A stretch of DNA of 64,000 nucleotides from Bacteroidales bacterium (GCA_022783865.1 JALFYY010000023.1:20749-84748), one strand, 5' to 3'; counted from the stretch's first letter, positions 54,701-63,906 are shown. The notes: generated by a model not told the origin, from the letters alone. Made by a program: numbers and translations.

Positions 54701-55570
54701 TACACCTGCATTCAAGATGTCTTGAATATTATCTTTCGTCAATTCTGTTTCACGCTCGATAATAACCTCGTTACGTTCGATAGTTACTACTTCACCGGTA
54801 TCTTCATCAACGAAATCTTCCGTCCATGCTTTCAATACACGGGCTGCCAAGCGACGGCCAATCACTTTGCTAAGTGCCGTCTTGCTGACTTTCACCTCTT
54901 CAGCCAAATCAAAGCACTCCAAGATGTCTTTGTCGCTCTCAAAACCGATGGCACGGAGCAATGTGGTAACCGGCAATTTCTTCTTGCGGTCGATATAAGC
55001 ATACATCACATTGTTGATGTCCGTCGCAAATTCTATCCATGAACCACGGAAAGGAATGATACGGGCAGAGTACAACTTCGTACCATTTGTATGAAGCGTC
55101 TGTCCCAAGAACACACCGGGCGAACGATGCAACTGACTTACGATTACACGCTCAGCGCCATTGATAACGAAAGTACCTTGAGGAGTCATATACGGAATCG
55201 ATCCCAAATATACATCCTGCACTTGGGTCTCAAAATCCTCATGATCGGGATCCGTACAATACAACTTGAACTTCACCCTCAAAGGTACACTGAATGTCAA
55301 ACCTCTTTGCAAGCACTCTTCAATGCTGTAGCGGGGAGGATCGATGTTATAATCCAAAAATTCGAGAATAAAATTGTTGCGAGTATCCGCAATCGGAAAA
55401 TTCTCGGCAAACACTTTGTAGAGCCCCTCTTGACGTCTTTGCTCCGGAGATGAATCCATTTGGAAAAACTCACGGAAAGACTTGATTTGGATATCCAAAA
55501 AATCAGGATACGGCATTTTCTTCGGGATTGAAGAAAAATCAACTCTCTTAGTTTGTTGTTTCGAAGCCAT
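51758..55570 (-). CDS. rpoB: DNA-directed RNA polymerase subunit beta
   Basis: 1270 residues. The rifampicin-site region reads [20 protein letters not shown] followed by SALGPGGL, with D, H, R and S residues as in sensitive enzymes, so no resistance substitution is visible. [15 protein letters not shown] and [20 protein letters not shown] are further conserved segments. The gene is preceded by a 232-base gap with a terminator-like hairpin, so its expression is probably set partly by read-through from rplL. rpoC follows. Confidence 0.99.
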   Translation of the reverse strand: MASKQQTKRVDFSSIPKKMPYPDFLDIQIKSFREFFQMDSSPEQRRQEGLYKVFAENFPIADTRNNFILEFLDYNIDPPRYSIEECLQRGLTFSVPLRVKFKLYCTDPDHEDFETQVQDVYLGSIPYMTPQGTFVINGAERVIVSQLHRSPGVFLGQTLHTNGTKLYSARIIPFRGSWIEFATDINNVMYAYIDRKKKLPVTTLLRAIGFESDKDILECFDLAEEVKVSKTALSKVIGRRLAARVLKAWTEDFVDEDTGEVVTIERNEVIIERETELTKDNIQDILNAGVKHILLHKEEQFTKDCSIIFNTLQKDPTNSEKEAVLYIYRQLRNAEPADDSTAREVINGLFFSEKRYDLGEVGRYRINRKLNLNIDSSVRVLTKEDIIEIIKYLIELINSNAEVDDIDHLSNRRVRTVGEQLYNQFGVGLARMARTIRERMNVRDNEVFTPTDLVNAKSIASIINSYFGTNALSQFMDQQNPLAEITHKRRMSALGPGGLSRDRAGFEVRDVHYTHYGRLCPIETPEGPNIGLISSLCIYAKINNLGFIETPYRKVENSVVDLSDDGIVYMTAEDEEQLIVAQGNAPLDKEGHFLNNKVKARLEADFPVVEPDKVNMMDVSPSQIASIAAALIPFLEHDDANRALMGSNMMRQAVPLLRPEAPIVGTGIEGQLIQDSRTQVRAEGAGKVIYVDADKILVEYDRTETEAFISFDSAVKEYRLPKFQKTNQNTTIDLRPIVKKGERVEKGQILTEGFSTENGELALGKNLKVAYIPWKGYNYEDAIVLSERIVREDMFTSVHVVEQLLEVRETKRGLEEFTSDIPNVSEEATKNLDENGIVRVGARIEPGDIIIGKITPKGESDPSPEEKLLKAIFGDRAGDVKDASLKASPSLEGVVIEKRLYKRAMKDARQKKDDKLQLEEMRADFEAKANELKQQLVEKLLVLTEGKTSMGVKDLMGTDIISKNSKFTRERLEQIDYDAVMLAKWVADEEKNALIRQCILNYLHKHKELDAQYKRKCFDLTIGDELPNGIMQMAKVYLAKKRKIRVGDKMAGRHGNKGIVSKIVRVEDMPFLADGTPVDIVLNPLGVPSRMNLGQIFEAVLGWAGKELGVKFATPIFDGCTMDNLNEWTDKAGLPRAGKTYLYDGGTGEMFDQPATVGVTYFMKLGHMVDDKMHARSIGPYSLITQQPLGGKAQFGGQRFGEMEVWALEAHGAAHVLQEILTVKSDDVNGRARTYEAIVKGEPMPTPGLPESLNVLLRELQGLGLDITME

Positions 55571-55750
55571 GAATAAATGGTTTTATATATTAATTTTACT
55601 GAATTTCCTTTTTTAGTAAGAGATTACAACGGATGGTTCATTAACCATACCCTTGTCAGTGCGCTTCTTGGATTTTTATTTCATTTTGCATTTATCACAA
55701 AAAACTAGCACTATTTTAATCTCTATTTAGTAACGCTTTTTATTACGACA

Positions 55751-55781
55751 AAAAGGTTTAGAGCCATTTAGGCTCTAAACC
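55751..55781 (-). terminator. Attenuator-like terminator between rplL and rpoB
   Basis: On the minus strand GGTTTAGAGCC, loop TAAAT, GGCTCTAAACC, then TTTTT: a perfect 11-bp stem with a U-tract, 22 bases past the rplL stop. No second promoter of consensus type is found between it and rpoB (55571-55750). It would let ribosomal-protein genes be expressed more than rpoBC. Confidence 0.8.
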
Positions 55782-55802
55782 CATAACCTATTTCTAAGGT
55801 TA

Positions 55803-56180
55803 TTACTTCAGTTCTACTTCAGCACCGCCTTCTTCAAGAACTTTCTTGAGAGCCTCAGCGTCTGCCTTAGAGAGACCTTCCTTGATAGTAGAAGGAGCAG
55901 CATCAACCAAATCCTTAGCGTCTTTCAAGCCAAGACCGGTTTGTTCTTTAACTGCCTTAACGATACCGAGTTTGTTAGCACCTGCGGATTTGAGAACTAC
56001 ATCAAAAGATGTTTTCTCTTCCACTGCCTCAGCAGCAGCGGCTGCAGGACCGGCAGCAACAGCAACAGCTGCAGCAGCGGGCTCAATTCCGTACTCGTCT
56101 TTCAAAATTTGAGCTAACTCGTTTACTTCCTTAACTGTAAGATTAACTAATTGTTCAGCAAAAGCTTTTAAATCTGCCAT
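55803..56180 (-). CDS. rplL: 50S ribosomal protein L7/L12
   Basis: 125 residues. The N-terminal dimerisation helices ([20 protein letters not shown]) are joined by an Ala-rich hinge (about 37-54) to the C-terminal factor-binding domain with [20 protein letters not shown] and the conserved [20 protein letters not shown]. It forms the stalk that recruits translation GTPases. It lies 68 bases downstream of rplJ in the conserved rplKAJL order, before the attenuator. Confidence 0.99.
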   Translation of the reverse strand: MADLKAFAEQLVNLTVKEVNELAQILKDEYGIEPAAAAVAVAAGPAAAAAEAVEEKTSFDVVLKSAGANKLGIVKAVKEQTGLGLKDAKDLVDAAPSTIKEGLSKADAEALKKVLEEGGAEVELK

Positions 56181-56248
56181 TATTGTATAGTTTTAATGTT
56201 TTATTAATAAAGTTAATTTGATGCTAAGCAGCATCTGCGCATAAATCA

Positions 56249-56782
56249 TTATGCTTCTCTTTCGCCCAGTGTCTTGAGAACACCATGAAGCGTACTGCCT
56301 CCCGACTGGAGTGCGGACACAACATTCTTTGCAGGAGATTGCAACAAAGCAACCAAATCTGCAATAAGTTCATTTTTGCTCTTAATGCTTGTCAGGAACT
56401 CTAACTGATCTGCACCTACATAAGTAGTTTCTTCTACAAATGCAGCTTTGAGTGCCGGCTTCACATTCTTATTCTTTTTGTCTTTGTCAGCAAAAGTCTT
56501 GATGAGTTTTGCAGGAGCATTGCCCGTATTGCAAAGCATCAAAGCCGTGTTACCTTTCAGACAATCGAACAATTGAGCGTCAACATTCTGAGTTTCCAAG
56601 GCCTTGTGAAGCAAAGTGTTCTTTACAACAACCAATTTGATTTGATTCTTGAAACAAGCACGACGCAATTCACTTGTTTGCTCAGCATTCAAACCTTCAA
56701 TATCGGTCAGATAGAAGTTTGCATATTCACTGAGTTGACCTTTGAGTTCTTCTATAATCGCATTTTTATCTTCCTTTTTCAT
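56249..56782 (-). CDS. rplJ: 50S ribosomal protein L10
   Basis: 177 residues. IEELKGQLSEYANFYLTDIE, LNAEQTSELRRACFKNQIKL and VVKNTLLHKALE are L10 motifs; the C-terminal helix (LVALLQSPAKNVVSALQSGG) carries the L7/L12 dimers. It anchors the stalk at the base of the large subunit. Only 15 bases separate it from rplA, so no long L10 autoregulatory leader is visible. Confidence 0.98.
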   Translation of the reverse strand: MKKEDKNAIIEELKGQLSEYANFYLTDIEGLNAEQTSELRRACFKNQIKLVVVKNTLLHKALETQNVDAQLFDCLKGNTALMLCNTGNAPAKLIKTFADKDKKNKNVKPALKAAFVEETTYVGADQLEFLTSIKSKNELIADLVALLQSPAKNVVSALQSGGSTLHGVLKTLGEREA

Positions 56783-56797
56783 AATCTGTCAGTTTAA

Positions 56798-57490
56798 TTA
56801 TTCAACACTTTTGGGGTCAATTTGCAGACCTTTACTCATGGTGCTTGAAAGATAAATGCTCTTCAGATAAGTACCTTTTGATACCGCCGGTTTCAGTTTG
56901 ATAATGGTCTGAATGAACTCTTTTGCATTTTCAGCAATTTGTTCTGCGGTAAACGATACCTTACCAATAGAAGTATGTACAATACCAAACTTATCAACTT
57001 TAAAGTCGATCTTACCTTGCTTAACCTCTTTCACAGCCTTTGCTACATCCATCGTAACAGTACCGCTCTTAGGGTTAGGCATCAAACCACGAGGACCGAG
57101 CACTCTACCAAGAGCACCAATCTTACCCATAATCTGAGGCATTGTAATGATGACATCAATATCAGTCCATCCGCCTTTGATCTTTTCGATATATTCGTCA
57201 AGACCTACATAATCAGCACCGGCTTCTTTTGCAGCGGCTTCCTGATCTGGAGTACACAATGCAAGAACTCTTACTTGTTTACCTGTTCCGTTAGGCAACG
57301 ATACCACGCCGCGAACCATCTGGTTTGCTTTGCGCGGATCTACACCCAAACGGACATCAATATCTACAGAAGCATCGAATTTTGTAGTTGTAATCTCTTT
57401 CAGAAGCGTTGAAGCTTCCAACAACGTATAGGCTTTACCTGCTTCAATCTTCTCTAAAGCCAACTTTTGATTTTTTGTCAGTTTACTCAT
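56798..57490 (-). CDS. rplA: 50S ribosomal protein L1
   Basis: 230 residues from [20 protein letters not shown] at 57490. An ATG seven codons earlier overlaps the rplK stop as ATGA and is possible but gives an atypical leader peptide. [56 protein letters not shown] and [14 protein letters not shown] are L1 signatures. It forms the mobile L1 stalk near the E site and in many bacteria represses its own operon. Confidence 0.98.
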   Translation of the reverse strand: MSKLTKNQKLALEKIEAGKAYTLLEASTLLKEITTTKFDASVDIDVRLGVDPRKANQMVRGVVSLPNGTGKQVRVLALCTPDQEAAAKEAGADYVGLDEYIEKIKGGWTDIDVIITMPQIMGKIGALGRVLGPRGLMPNPKSGTVTMDVAKAVKEVKQGKIDFKVDKFGIVHTSIGKVSFTAEQIAENAKEFIQTIIKLKPAVSKGTYLKSIYLSSTMSKGLQIDPKSVE

Positions 57491-57507
57491 GTCTAATTGA
57501 AGTTTAA

Positions 57508-57930
57508 TCATTTAACGGTTATACCCATACTACGAGCTGTTCCGGCTACCATTTTCATGGCGCTTTCTACTTCGAAGCAGTTCAAGTCGGCCATCTTGTC
57601 GGTGGCAATCTGACGGCATTGTTCCTCCGTGATGCTACCTACTTTCTGACGGTTAGGTTGTGCAGAACCACCCTTTACCTTAGCTGCTTCAAGCAACTGA
57701 ATAGCTACAGGAGGAGTCTTTACAACGAAATCGAACGACTTGTCTGTATAATAGGTAATTACTACCGGCAATACTTTACCGGCTTTGTCTTGGGTTCTGG
57801 CGTTGAATTGTTTGCAAAACTCCATAATATTGATACCCTTAGAACCCAATGCAGGTCCTACTGGAGGTGATGGATTTGCAGCACCACCTTTAATCTGCAA
57901 TTTAATAAGTCCAGCAATTTCTTTAGCCAT
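57508..57930 (-). CDS. rplK: 50S ribosomal protein L11
   Basis: 140 residues. [38 protein letters not shown] and [20 protein letters not shown] are typical. The C-terminus ARSMGITVK is conserved. L11 binds the GTPase-associated region of 23S rRNA. It lies between nusG and rplA, with 69 bases before it. Confidence 0.99.
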   Translation of the reverse strand: MAKEIAGLIKLQIKGGAANPSPPVGPALGSKGINIMEFCKQFNARTQDKAGKVLPVVITYYTDKSFDFVVKTPPVAIQLLEAAKVKGGSAQPNRQKVGSITEEQCRQIATDKMADLNCFEVESAMKMVAGTARSMGITVK

Positions 57931-57999
57931 AATTGTTTTGTTTTACTTTGTTAATAGTTTTACACTATCGAGTAGTATAGCGACCCGTAACATAGTCTC

Positions 58000-58545
58000 C
58001 TACTCTTTTACTACTTGGTTGAAGCCCAACTCAAGAGGTGTCTTACGCCCGAAGACAGTTACTATCACTTTCAACTTACGCTTCTCCGGAAGGATCTCAT
58101 TCACCTCACCGTCGAAACCATTGAAAGGTCCGTCAACAACCTTAACCGTTTCACCCACCATGAACGACATTTCTGTCAAATCCGCATTCGCCTCTTCTTC
58201 CACATTACCTAAAATGGTATTGATTTCCGATTGGCGGACAGGAGTGGGAACCACCGATTTCGCATCGCTCAGGAAGCCCAATACATTCGGAACATTCCTC
58301 AAACGGGGATAGCACTCATCTACAAGATCAGCCTCTACAAACACATAACCCGGCAACTTGTTGCGTTCTTTGATAACGCGTTTGTTACCACGCTGTTGTA
58401 CGATCTTTTCCATCGGTATCAACACCTGAGATACATATTGTCCCAATTCGGTATTCTTGCAAGCAGCCTCGATATACTCTTTGACCTTTTGCTCCTTACC
58501 GCTTATCGCTTTAAGGACATACCATTTGAAATTGTTATCTGCCAT
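58000..58545 (-). CDS. nusG: Transcription termination/antitermination factor NusG
   Basis: 181 residues. The NGN domain starts FKWYVLKAISGKEQKVKEYI and includes KIVQQRGNKRVIKERNKLPG, YVFVEADL and PNVLGFLSDA. The C-terminal KOW domain has FMVGETVKVVDGPFNGFDGE. It binds RNA polymerase and couples transcription to translation or Rho. It is 12 bases after secE. Confidence 0.98.
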   Translation of the reverse strand: MADNNFKWYVLKAISGKEQKVKEYIEAACKNTELGQYVSQVLIPMEKIVQQRGNKRVIKERNKLPGYVFVEADLVDECYPRLRNVPNVLGFLSDAKSVVPTPVRQSEINTILGNVEEEANADLTEMSFMVGETVKVVDGPFNGFDGEVNEILPEKRKLKVIVTVFGRKTPLELGFNQVVKE

Positions 58546-58557
58546 GTCGTTACCTAC

Positions 58558-58746
58558 TTAAAAAAGACCATAAATAAATGTCATAAGAGACTCGAAACAG
58601 AAGTCCATAAGCCACACAACGAGGGCTAATATAAGGGAAGCAATTAATACCAGCACGGCGCTGTTTGCCAACTCTTTCCGACTTGGCCATGTTACTTTAT
58701 GAACCAACTCTGTGTAAGACGCTTTGATGTTGTTTATAATCTTCAT
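58558..58746 (-). CDS. secE: Preprotein translocase subunit SecE
   Basis: 62 residues. The amphipathic segment YTELVHKVTWPSRKELANSA is the SecE signature, followed by one membrane helix (VLVLIASLILALVVWLMDF). It clamps SecY in the inner membrane. It lies between tRNA-Trp and nusG, the standard arrangement. Short single-helix SecE is normal outside Enterobacteria. Confidence 0.97.
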   Translation of the reverse strand: MKIINNIKASYTELVHKVTWPSRKELANSAVLVLIASLILALVVWLMDFCFESLMTFIYGLF

Positions 58747-58834
58747 ATCTTGTAGTATATTTTACTTACATTTATATCGTCAACAATGACTCCGGATAGT
58801 ACCTACCAGCCGAAGTCCACTTGTTTCTGTTTTG

Positions 58835-58907
58835 CACGGAAGGAGAGGCTCGAACTCCCGACACCTGGTTTTGGAGACCAGTGCTCTACCAACTGAGCTA
58901 CTTCCGT
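58835..58907 (-). tRNA. tRNA-Trp (CCA anticodon)
   Basis: On the minus strand ACGGAAG pairs with CTTCCGT, with discriminator G. The D arm is AGCTCAGTTGGTAGAGC, the anticodon loop CTCCAAA (anticodon CCA), and the T arm carries GTTCGAG. The 3' CCA is not encoded. Embedded between tuf and secE. Confidence 0.98.
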
Positions 58908-58954
58908 AAAGATAGGTCAAGCCGTAGCCCGACCTATCAATTCTCGACTATTGA

Positions 58955-60139
58955 TTAGTCAATCAGTTTGGTAATCTGACCCGAACCTACCGTACGGCCG
59001 CCTTCGCGGATAGCGAAACGAAGACCTTCAGAGCAAGCTACTGGGTAAATCAACTTAACTTGGATTTCGAGGTTGTCACCAGGCATTACCATTTCAGTTC
59101 CTTCCGGAAGAGTAATCTCACCGGTAACGTCCATTGTACGGATGTAGAACTGAGGACGATAGTGGTTGTGGAACGGAGTGTGACGACCGCCTTCTTCTTT
59201 CTTCAAGATATAAACAGAAGCCTTGAACTCGCTGTAAGTTTTTACTACACCCGGGTGAGTAATAACCATACCACGGCGAACTTCGTCTTTGTCGATACCA
59301 CGGAGCAACAAACCTACGTTATCACCTGCTTCACCTTGGTCAAGCAATTTGCGGAACATTTCCACACCAGTAACAACCGATTTCTTGTCTTCACCAAGAC
59401 CGAGGATTTGAACTTCGTCACCTACTTTTACAACACCTGTCTCAATACGACCGGTTGCAACAGTACCACGACCCGTAATAGAGAACACGTCCTCAACTGG
59501 CATCAAGAATGGTTTGTCGATAGCACGAGGAGGCAATTGAATCCAATTGTCAACAGCATCCATCAACTCCATTACTTTCTCTTCCCACTCAGGAACACCA
59601 TTCAATGCACCAAGAGCAGAACCGCGGATGATAGGAGTATTGTCACCGTCGAACTCATAGAAACTGAGCAATTCACGCATTTCCATTTCAACGAGATCAA
59701 GCATCTCAGCATCGTCAACCATATCGCACTTGTTCATAAATACAACCAAGCGAGGTACGTTTACTTGGCGAGCCAAAAGGATGTGCTCACGGGTTTGAGG
59801 CATAGGACCATCAGTTGCAGCTACAACGATGATAGCACCATCCATCTGAGCAGCACCGGTAACCATGTTCTTTACATAGTCGGCGTGACCCGGGCAGTCT
59901 ACGTGTGCGTAGTGGCGGGTTGCTGTTTGATACTCAACGTGAGCGGTATTAATTGTAATACCACGCTCTTTTTCCTCTGGAGCGTTATCGATAGAATCGA
60001 ACGAACGCAACTCAGAAAGACCTTTCTTTGCCAACACAGTTGTGATAGCAGCGGTCAAAGTGGTTTTACCGTGGTCAACGTGTCCAATCGTACCGATGTT
60101 CACGTGTGGTTTCGAACGGTCAAATTTCTCTTTTGCCAT
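58955..60139 (-). CDS. tuf: Elongation factor Tu
   Basis: 394 residues. [18 protein letters not shown] is the P-loop, [20 protein letters not shown] switch II with the catalytic His retained, and NKCD guanine recognition. Domain II has [13 protein letters not shown] and domain III ends [13 protein letters not shown]. It brings aminoacyl-tRNA to the ribosome. It stands between tRNA-Thr(GGT) and tRNA-Trp, so it is probably co-transcribed with tRNAs from the promoter at 60.78 kb. Confidence 0.99.
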   Translation of the reverse strand: MAKEKFDRSKPHVNIGTIGHVDHGKTTLTAAITTVLAKKGLSELRSFDSIDNAPEEKERGITINTAHVEYQTATRHYAHVDCPGHADYVKNMVTGAAQMDGAIIVVAATDGPMPQTREHILLARQVNVPRLVVFMNKCDMVDDAEMLDLVEMEMRELLSFYEFDGDNTPIIRGSALGALNGVPEWEEKVMELMDAVDNWIQLPPRAIDKPFLMPVEDVFSITGRGTVATGRIETGVVKVGDEVQILGLGEDKKSVVTGVEMFRKLLDQGEAGDNVGLLLRGIDKDEVRRGMVITHPGVVKTYSEFKASVYILKKEEGGRHTPFHNHYRPQFYIRTMDVTGEITLPEGTEMVMPGDNLEIQVKLIYPVACSEGLRFAIREGGRTVGSGQITKLID

Positions 60140-60181
60140 AATTCAAAAAATTACTTTGTTTGTTAATTGATTATTTATTAG

Positions 60182-60256
<75 letters not shown>

Positions 60257-60274
60257 AACATGTTTTTCTTCTTG

Positions 60275-60347
60275 AGCGGAAAACGGGACTCAAACCCGCG
60301 ACCCCCAGCTTGGAAGGCTAGTGCTCTATCGACTGAGCTATTTCCGC
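60275..60347 (-). tRNA. tRNA-Gly (TCC anticodon)
   Basis: GCGGAAA pairs with TTTCCGC, discriminator T, no encoded CCA. The anticodon loop CTTCCAA gives TCC. The T arm contains GGTTTGAGTCC. Confidence 0.97.
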
Positions 60348-60448
60348 AATTTCTCCCCTTTCTTCTGTCTTGTCAGCCGAAACCTAACGCCCCTATTTCA
60401 AGCCAACCGACCTAAGCGGAAATTCATAATTCCCGTCTTCGGGGAGTG

Positions 60449-60531
60449 TGGGTAGTGATGGATTCGAACCACCGAAGCGATTACGCAGCAGATTTACAGT
60501 CTGCCCCATTTGGCCACTCTGGAAACTACCC
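60449..60531 (-). tRNA. tRNA-Tyr (GTA anticodon)
   Basis: GGGTAGT pairs with ACTACCC, discriminator A. The anticodon loop CTGTAAA gives GTA, and a long variable arm (class II) confirms Tyr. CCA is not encoded. Confidence 0.97.
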
Positions 60532-60583
60532 TTGCAACAACTTTCGTTTTCTTTCCAAAAACCGCGTCCGTTGCTTTTTTTTG

Positions 60584-60657
60584 AGCCTCTTGTCGGATTC
60601 GAACCAACGACCCCGAGATTACAAATCACGTGCTCTGGCCAACTGAGCTAAAGAGGC
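60584..60657 (-). tRNA. tRNA-Thr (TGT anticodon)
   Basis: GCCTCTT pairs with AAGAGGC, discriminator T, no encoded CCA. The anticodon loop TTTGTAA gives TGT. The T arm contains GGTTCGAATCC. It is the first gene after the promoter at 60.78 kb. Confidence 0.96.
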
Positions 60658-60743
60658 AATTTTGCTCATTCTCCGTCCTTGCATCCTGCATTCCGTTTGC
60701 CCTTTCATCGGGCTCTTTGCAGCCCCCGGTTTCTTTCCGCAAA

Positions 60744-60781
60744 CCTTTGCAGCGCTTTTCCGGAAAAAAGCGGTGCAAAGG
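60744..60781 (-). terminator. Hairpin overlapping the tRNA-tuf promoter (candidate raiA terminator)
   Basis: CCTTTGCA-G-CGCTTTT, loop CCGGAA, AAAAGCG-G-TGCAAAGG: a 15-pair stem with one G/G mismatch. RNA reading through from raiA would form it, followed by TTTGCGG. Its right arm includes most of the -7 box of the next promoter, so termination and initiation signals share the same bases. Confidence 0.55.
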
Positions 60782-60806
60782 TATTACATATTTTTGACTT
60801 GACAAA
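60776..60806 (-). promoter_or_regulatory. Promoter of the tRNA-tuf-secE-nusG-rpl operon
   Basis: On the minus strand, TTTG (60806-60803), 19 bases, TACCTTTG (60783-60776): an exact consensus. The start is near 60769, about 110 bases before tRNA-Thr(TGT). Confidence 0.75.
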
Positions 60807-60832
60807 ATATTTTCAGGAAAAAATTCGTTTCC

Positions 60833-61123
60833 CTACTTTTTTTCTTTCATTTTCTCTATCTGACGACCGATTGCTTCCAAGCACTCGTCCACTCCCTGCT
60901 CAAAAGTGTCGAATGTTTTCTGGGCAAAAAGTTCCTGGCCCACACCCGATATGCGCACAGTCGTCTCTTTATTCATGGCACTTTCCGGTTTCACTACTGT
61001 CATGCGGATTTCCATTTCCGCGGAGTCCCCCAAGAATTTGTGGTATTTCTTTGTCTTCTTTTCGATGTACTTCTCCAACTTCTCGGCGATATCAAAATTC
61101 ACCGCTTGCACTGTTACTTTCAT
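60833..61123 (-). CDS. raiA: Ribosome hibernation/translation-inhibitor factor (RaiA/HPF short form)
   Basis: 96 residues. MKVTVQAVNFDIAEKLEKYI, EMEIRMTVVKPESAMNKETT and TFDTFEQGVDECLEAIGRQI match the YfiA/HPF domain, with beta-alpha-beta-beta-beta-alpha order. No C-terminal dimerisation extension is present, so it is a short form. It binds the 30S decoding region in stationary phase. It lies 39 bases after xerC in the minus-strand series. Confidence 0.93.
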   Translation of the reverse strand: MKVTVQAVNFDIAEKLEKYIEKKTKKYHKFLGDSAEMEIRMTVVKPESAMNKETTVRISGVGQELFAQKTFDTFEQGVDECLEAIGRQIEKMKEKK

Positions 61124-61162
61124 GGTTTCCTCCTTTTTTAATAAGGTTAATAATTGTTATTT

Positions 61163-62077
61163 TCAACTCTTGGCTGATACTCCGTCATCATGTTTGCTGC
61201 GCGGGTGCGCTTGGTTATAGACCCGTAGCACCTGTTCAAAAGTCGTATGCGTATATATCTGCGTGGCTGCCAAATTGGCATGCCCTAAGAGTTTCTTTAT
61301 TGTATTGATGTCTGCCCCGTTGTTGAGCATTGTCGTTGCAAAAGTGTGCCTCAACACGTGTGGCGACTGCTTTTTCAGACTGCTCACACTACTCATCCGC
61401 TCATGCACTATCCTGTACAAAGCCGTTTTCGTCAACGGTTGCCCGTTCTCTTTCACAAACAATGCGTCAGTTGTTTTCTGCTCGCCAACCGTATCCTCTC
61501 TACATTCGATATAGTGCAAAATCTGTACCAACAACACGTCTCCGAGCGGAATTATTCGCTCTTTCCGTCGTTTCCCCGTCACACTCACCTGCTTTTGTCT
61601 GAAATCGATATCCGTATCTCTGAGCGACAGCAATTCCGCCTGTCTGACACCCGTCTCATAGAAAAACTCGATTATCAATCCGTCTCTCACCGATACGAAA
61701 TCGTCCCCGTCCTGCATTTCAGCCTGTATCTCCCGCATCTCGCTCTCTTTATAGAACACGGGAAGAGGTTTCGAAATCTTGGGCAGGATGATTCGTTGCG
61801 TGATGTCGCATTGTTCTGCTCCAATACGCATCAGGAATTTCCAGTACGACCTGAGCGACGAGAGTTTCCGTCGTACGCTGCGCGGTTTGATTCCGGCATC
61901 CAACTGGCTGATCATCCATTCCTTTACATCGCCTTCCGTCACCGTCTCATTCCTGAGCTCGCTTTCGTCTATGTTCAGGAAAGTGCAAAACTCTCTCAAA
62001 TCGTGCTCGTAAGCCTGCACCGTCAATGGCGAATAGTGCTTCTCAACGGATAGATATTCCAAAAACCGGTCTATCAT
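61163..62077 (-). CDS. xerC: Tyrosine recombinase XerC/XerD family
   Basis: 304 residues. The SAM-like N-terminal domain starts MIDRFLEYLSVEKHYSPLTV. The catalytic residues are all seen: R in FFYETGVRQAELLSLR, K in VTGKRRKERIIPLGD, HxxR in SPHVLRHTFATTML, H in LLGHANLAATQIY, and the nucleophile Y in QIYTHTTFEQ. It probably resolves chromosome dimers at dif. Neighbour raiA and tuf are typical of Bacteroidales xerC. An integrase role is unlikely because no mobile element is present. Confidence 0.93.
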   Translation of the reverse strand: MIDRFLEYLSVEKHYSPLTVQAYEHDLREFCTFLNIDESELRNETVTEGDVKEWMISQLDAGIKPRSVRRKLSSLRSYWKFLMRIGAEQCDITQRIILPKISKPLPVFYKESEMREIQAEMQDGDDFVSVRDGLIIEFFYETGVRQAELLSLRDTDIDFRQKQVSVTGKRRKERIIPLGDVLLVQILHYIECREDTVGEQKTTDALFVKENGQPLTKTALYRIVHERMSSVSSLKKQSPHVLRHTFATTMLNNGADINTIKKLLGHANLAATQIYTHTTFEQVLRVYNQAHPRSKHDDGVSAKS

Positions 62078-62091
62078 CGGTATTGCTCGGT

Positions 62092-62742
62092 TTATTTTAC
62101 CTCGTTACCCACCTTCGTTTCCTCTTCAAACGGGAACAAACCGTAGAGTTCCGCATCTATCTTGTTCGTGATGAATTGGAAATCCTGCGGGTTGCCTTCG
62201 AATTTCACATGGTCCGCGTCGATTATCAGCAACTTGCCTTTGTAGTCATTTATCCACTTTTCGTATTTGTCGTTCAAGCCTTGCAGATAGTCCAGCCGGA
62301 TCGAACTTTCATACTCTCTTCCCCGTTTCTGGATTTGTGCCACTAAGTTCGGTATCGAAGAACGGAGGTAAATCAGCAGGTCGGGCATCTTCACAAGCGA
62401 CATCATCAGGTCGAACAGGTCCGAATAGTTGGCAAAATCCCGGTCCGACATATTCCCTTGTTCGTGCAGATTGGGCGCAAAGATGCGGGCGTCTTCGTAG
62501 ATGGTGCGGTCTTGGATAATGGTTTCGTTGCTCTTCGAGATCTCCACCACATCCTGAAAACGCTTGTTCAGGAAGTAGATTTGCAGATTGAACGACCAGC
62601 GCGACATGTCCGCATAGAAATCTTCCAGATACGGATTGTATTCTACCGATTCAAAGCGGGGAGTCCAACCGTAATGTTTCGCAAGCATTTTGGTGAGCGT
62701 GGTTTTGCCACTGCCGATATTTCCGGCGATTGCTATATGCAT
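62092..62742 (-). CDS. Deoxynucleoside kinase (second of a tandem pair)
   Basis: 216 residues from MHIAIAGNIGSGKTTLTKML at 62742; an ATG 19 codons earlier overlaps the upstream kinase gene and its extra residues lack similarity. The P-loop is GNIGSGKTT, QDRTIYEDA is the DRT/ERS-type motif, and QIQKRGREYE is the lid with Arg residues. Such kinases phosphorylate deoxynucleosides for salvage (dAK/dGK group). It shares extensive similarity with the upstream copy. xerC follows 14 bases later. Confidence 0.88.
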   Translation of the reverse strand: MHIAIAGNIGSGKTTLTKMLAKHYGWTPRFESVEYNPYLEDFYADMSRWSFNLQIYFLNKRFQDVVEISKSNETIIQDRTIYEDARIFAPNLHEQGNMSDRDFANYSDLFDLMMSLVKMPDLLIYLRSSIPNLVAQIQKRGREYESSIRLDYLQGLNDKYEKWINDYKGKLLIIDADHVKFEGNPQDFQFITNKIDAELYGLFPFEEETKVGNEVK

Positions 62743-62770
62743 AATCTTGGCTTTTAAGTGGGTGTTTATA

Positions 62771-63436
62771 TTATCGGTGCCCGTCTTCCGACGCCGCATC
62801 CGTGTTGGTTTCCGTTTCCAATGGGAACAAGCCGAAGAGCGAAGCGTCTATCTTGTTCACGATAGACCGGAAGTCTTCGGGTCTGTTCTCAAAATCCATG
62901 TGGTCCGATTCTATCACCAGTACTTTCCCCTTGTATTGGTTGAAAATAAAGTCGTCGTACCTTTCGTTCAGTCCTTTCAGATAGTCAATCTGCATCGTCT
63001 GTTCATATTCCCGTCCTCTTTTCTGGATCTGGGCAACCAATGCAGGAATACTCTTACGCAGGTAAATCATCAAGTCCGGCAGCTGTGTCAGTTTCATCAT
63101 CAGTTGGAACAGTTCCATATACGTCTCGTAGTCTCTGTCCGACAGGTTGCCCAATTCGTAGTTGTTCCTGACGAACACATACACGCCTTCGAATATCGAC
63201 CGGTCTTGTATGATGGTATGGTCTGCTTTCACGATATCGAGCATATCCTTGAACCGCTGTTTCAGGAAATATGTCTCCAGGCAAAACGACCAACGGGGAA
63301 TATCGGCATAATAGTCTTCCAGATAGGGGTTGACTACCACGGGCTCGAAGCGGGGCTCCCAACCGTAATGTTTGGCCAACATCTTGGTCAGAGTCGTTTT
63401 GCCTGCTCCTATATTTCCTGCAATGGCGATATGCAT
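62771..63436 (-). CDS. Deoxynucleoside kinase (first of a tandem pair)
   Basis: 221 residues from MHIAIAGNIGAGKTTLTKML at 63436; an ATG 18 codons upstream is possible. The P-loop GNIGAGKTT, QDRSIFEGV and QIQKRGREYEQ are conserved. The two paralogues differ at likely substrate-pocket positions (PVVVNPYLEDYYAD here, SVEYNPYLEDFYAD in the second), as in dimeric dAK/dGK pairs of other bacteria. Salvage of purine deoxynucleosides is therefore likely but not proven. It heads the kinase-kinase-xerC-raiA series. Confidence 0.88.
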   Translation of the reverse strand: MHIAIAGNIGAGKTTLTKMLAKHYGWEPRFEPVVVNPYLEDYYADIPRWSFCLETYFLKQRFKDMLDIVKADHTIIQDRSIFEGVYVFVRNNYELGNLSDRDYETYMELFQLMMKLTQLPDLMIYLRKSIPALVAQIQKRGREYEQTMQIDYLKGLNERYDDFIFNQYKGKVLVIESDHMDFENRPEDFRSIVNKIDASLFGLFPLETETNTDAASEDGHR

Positions 63437-63575
63437 TTCCTTTGTCTGTCTTTCTACGGTTCTGACGTTGTCTGTTTCCGGATCCGGCATCGTCTCAGGG
63501 TGTGCCTTATGCTCATTCCTGCAAATTCCGAATGTGTTTTTCCACTCCTCTCCGCACAGCGGTTTCTTTCATGCA

Positions 63576-63607
63576 CAAAGGTAAGCATAATTTCTGATAC
63601 AGGCAAA
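63576..63607 (-). promoter_or_regulatory. Promoter of the deoxynucleoside kinase operon
   Basis: On the minus strand, TTTG (63607-63604), 20 bases, TACCTTTG (63583-63576): consensus. The start near 63569 gives a leader of about 130 bases. Confidence 0.75.
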
Positions 63608-63867
63608 TATCTTGCTTCTTTTCCGCTGATAAAATCTTAATTATTACTTATCAGCCACTTGTCTTCTGTCGGGCTGTGGGCGTCCCGCCCGCAATAATCG
63701 TAAATTGTAAATCGTAAATTCTCTGGGAATGTAAAAGTACTTGTTTTGTCCTCAACCGCAATTGTCAAATAGGGCTTGCCCGGTGAAATTGTCAGATTGT
63801 CCAATCTGTGTGCGTCCTTACCCGCAGTCTGCAGTGCCCTGAAACGCTGCTTTTGTCCGACAATGAG

Positions 63868-63898
63868 ATATTAACTGTTAACTATTCACTATTAACTT
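63868..63898. repeat. AT-rich TTAACTATTAACTATT-type element, copy 4
   Basis: ATATTAACTGTTAACTATTC followed by ACTATTAACTT. It begins immediately before the 11-bp array and matches the copies at 18.75, 31.35 and 42.8 kb. Confidence 0.6.
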
Positions 63899-63906
63899 AC
63901 CTACTG

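Noticed and set aside
51758..55570. Rifampicin-resistance substitution in rpoB
   Set aside because: The resistance-determining segment has the residues of sensitive enzymes.
59060..60166. Open frame of 368 codons opposite tuf
   Set aside because: Shadow frame of the highly biased tuf gene.
61163..62077. Integrase of a mobile element
   Set aside because: The recombinase sits among housekeeping genes, no att-like repeats or cargo are seen, and the size and motifs fit XerC/XerD.
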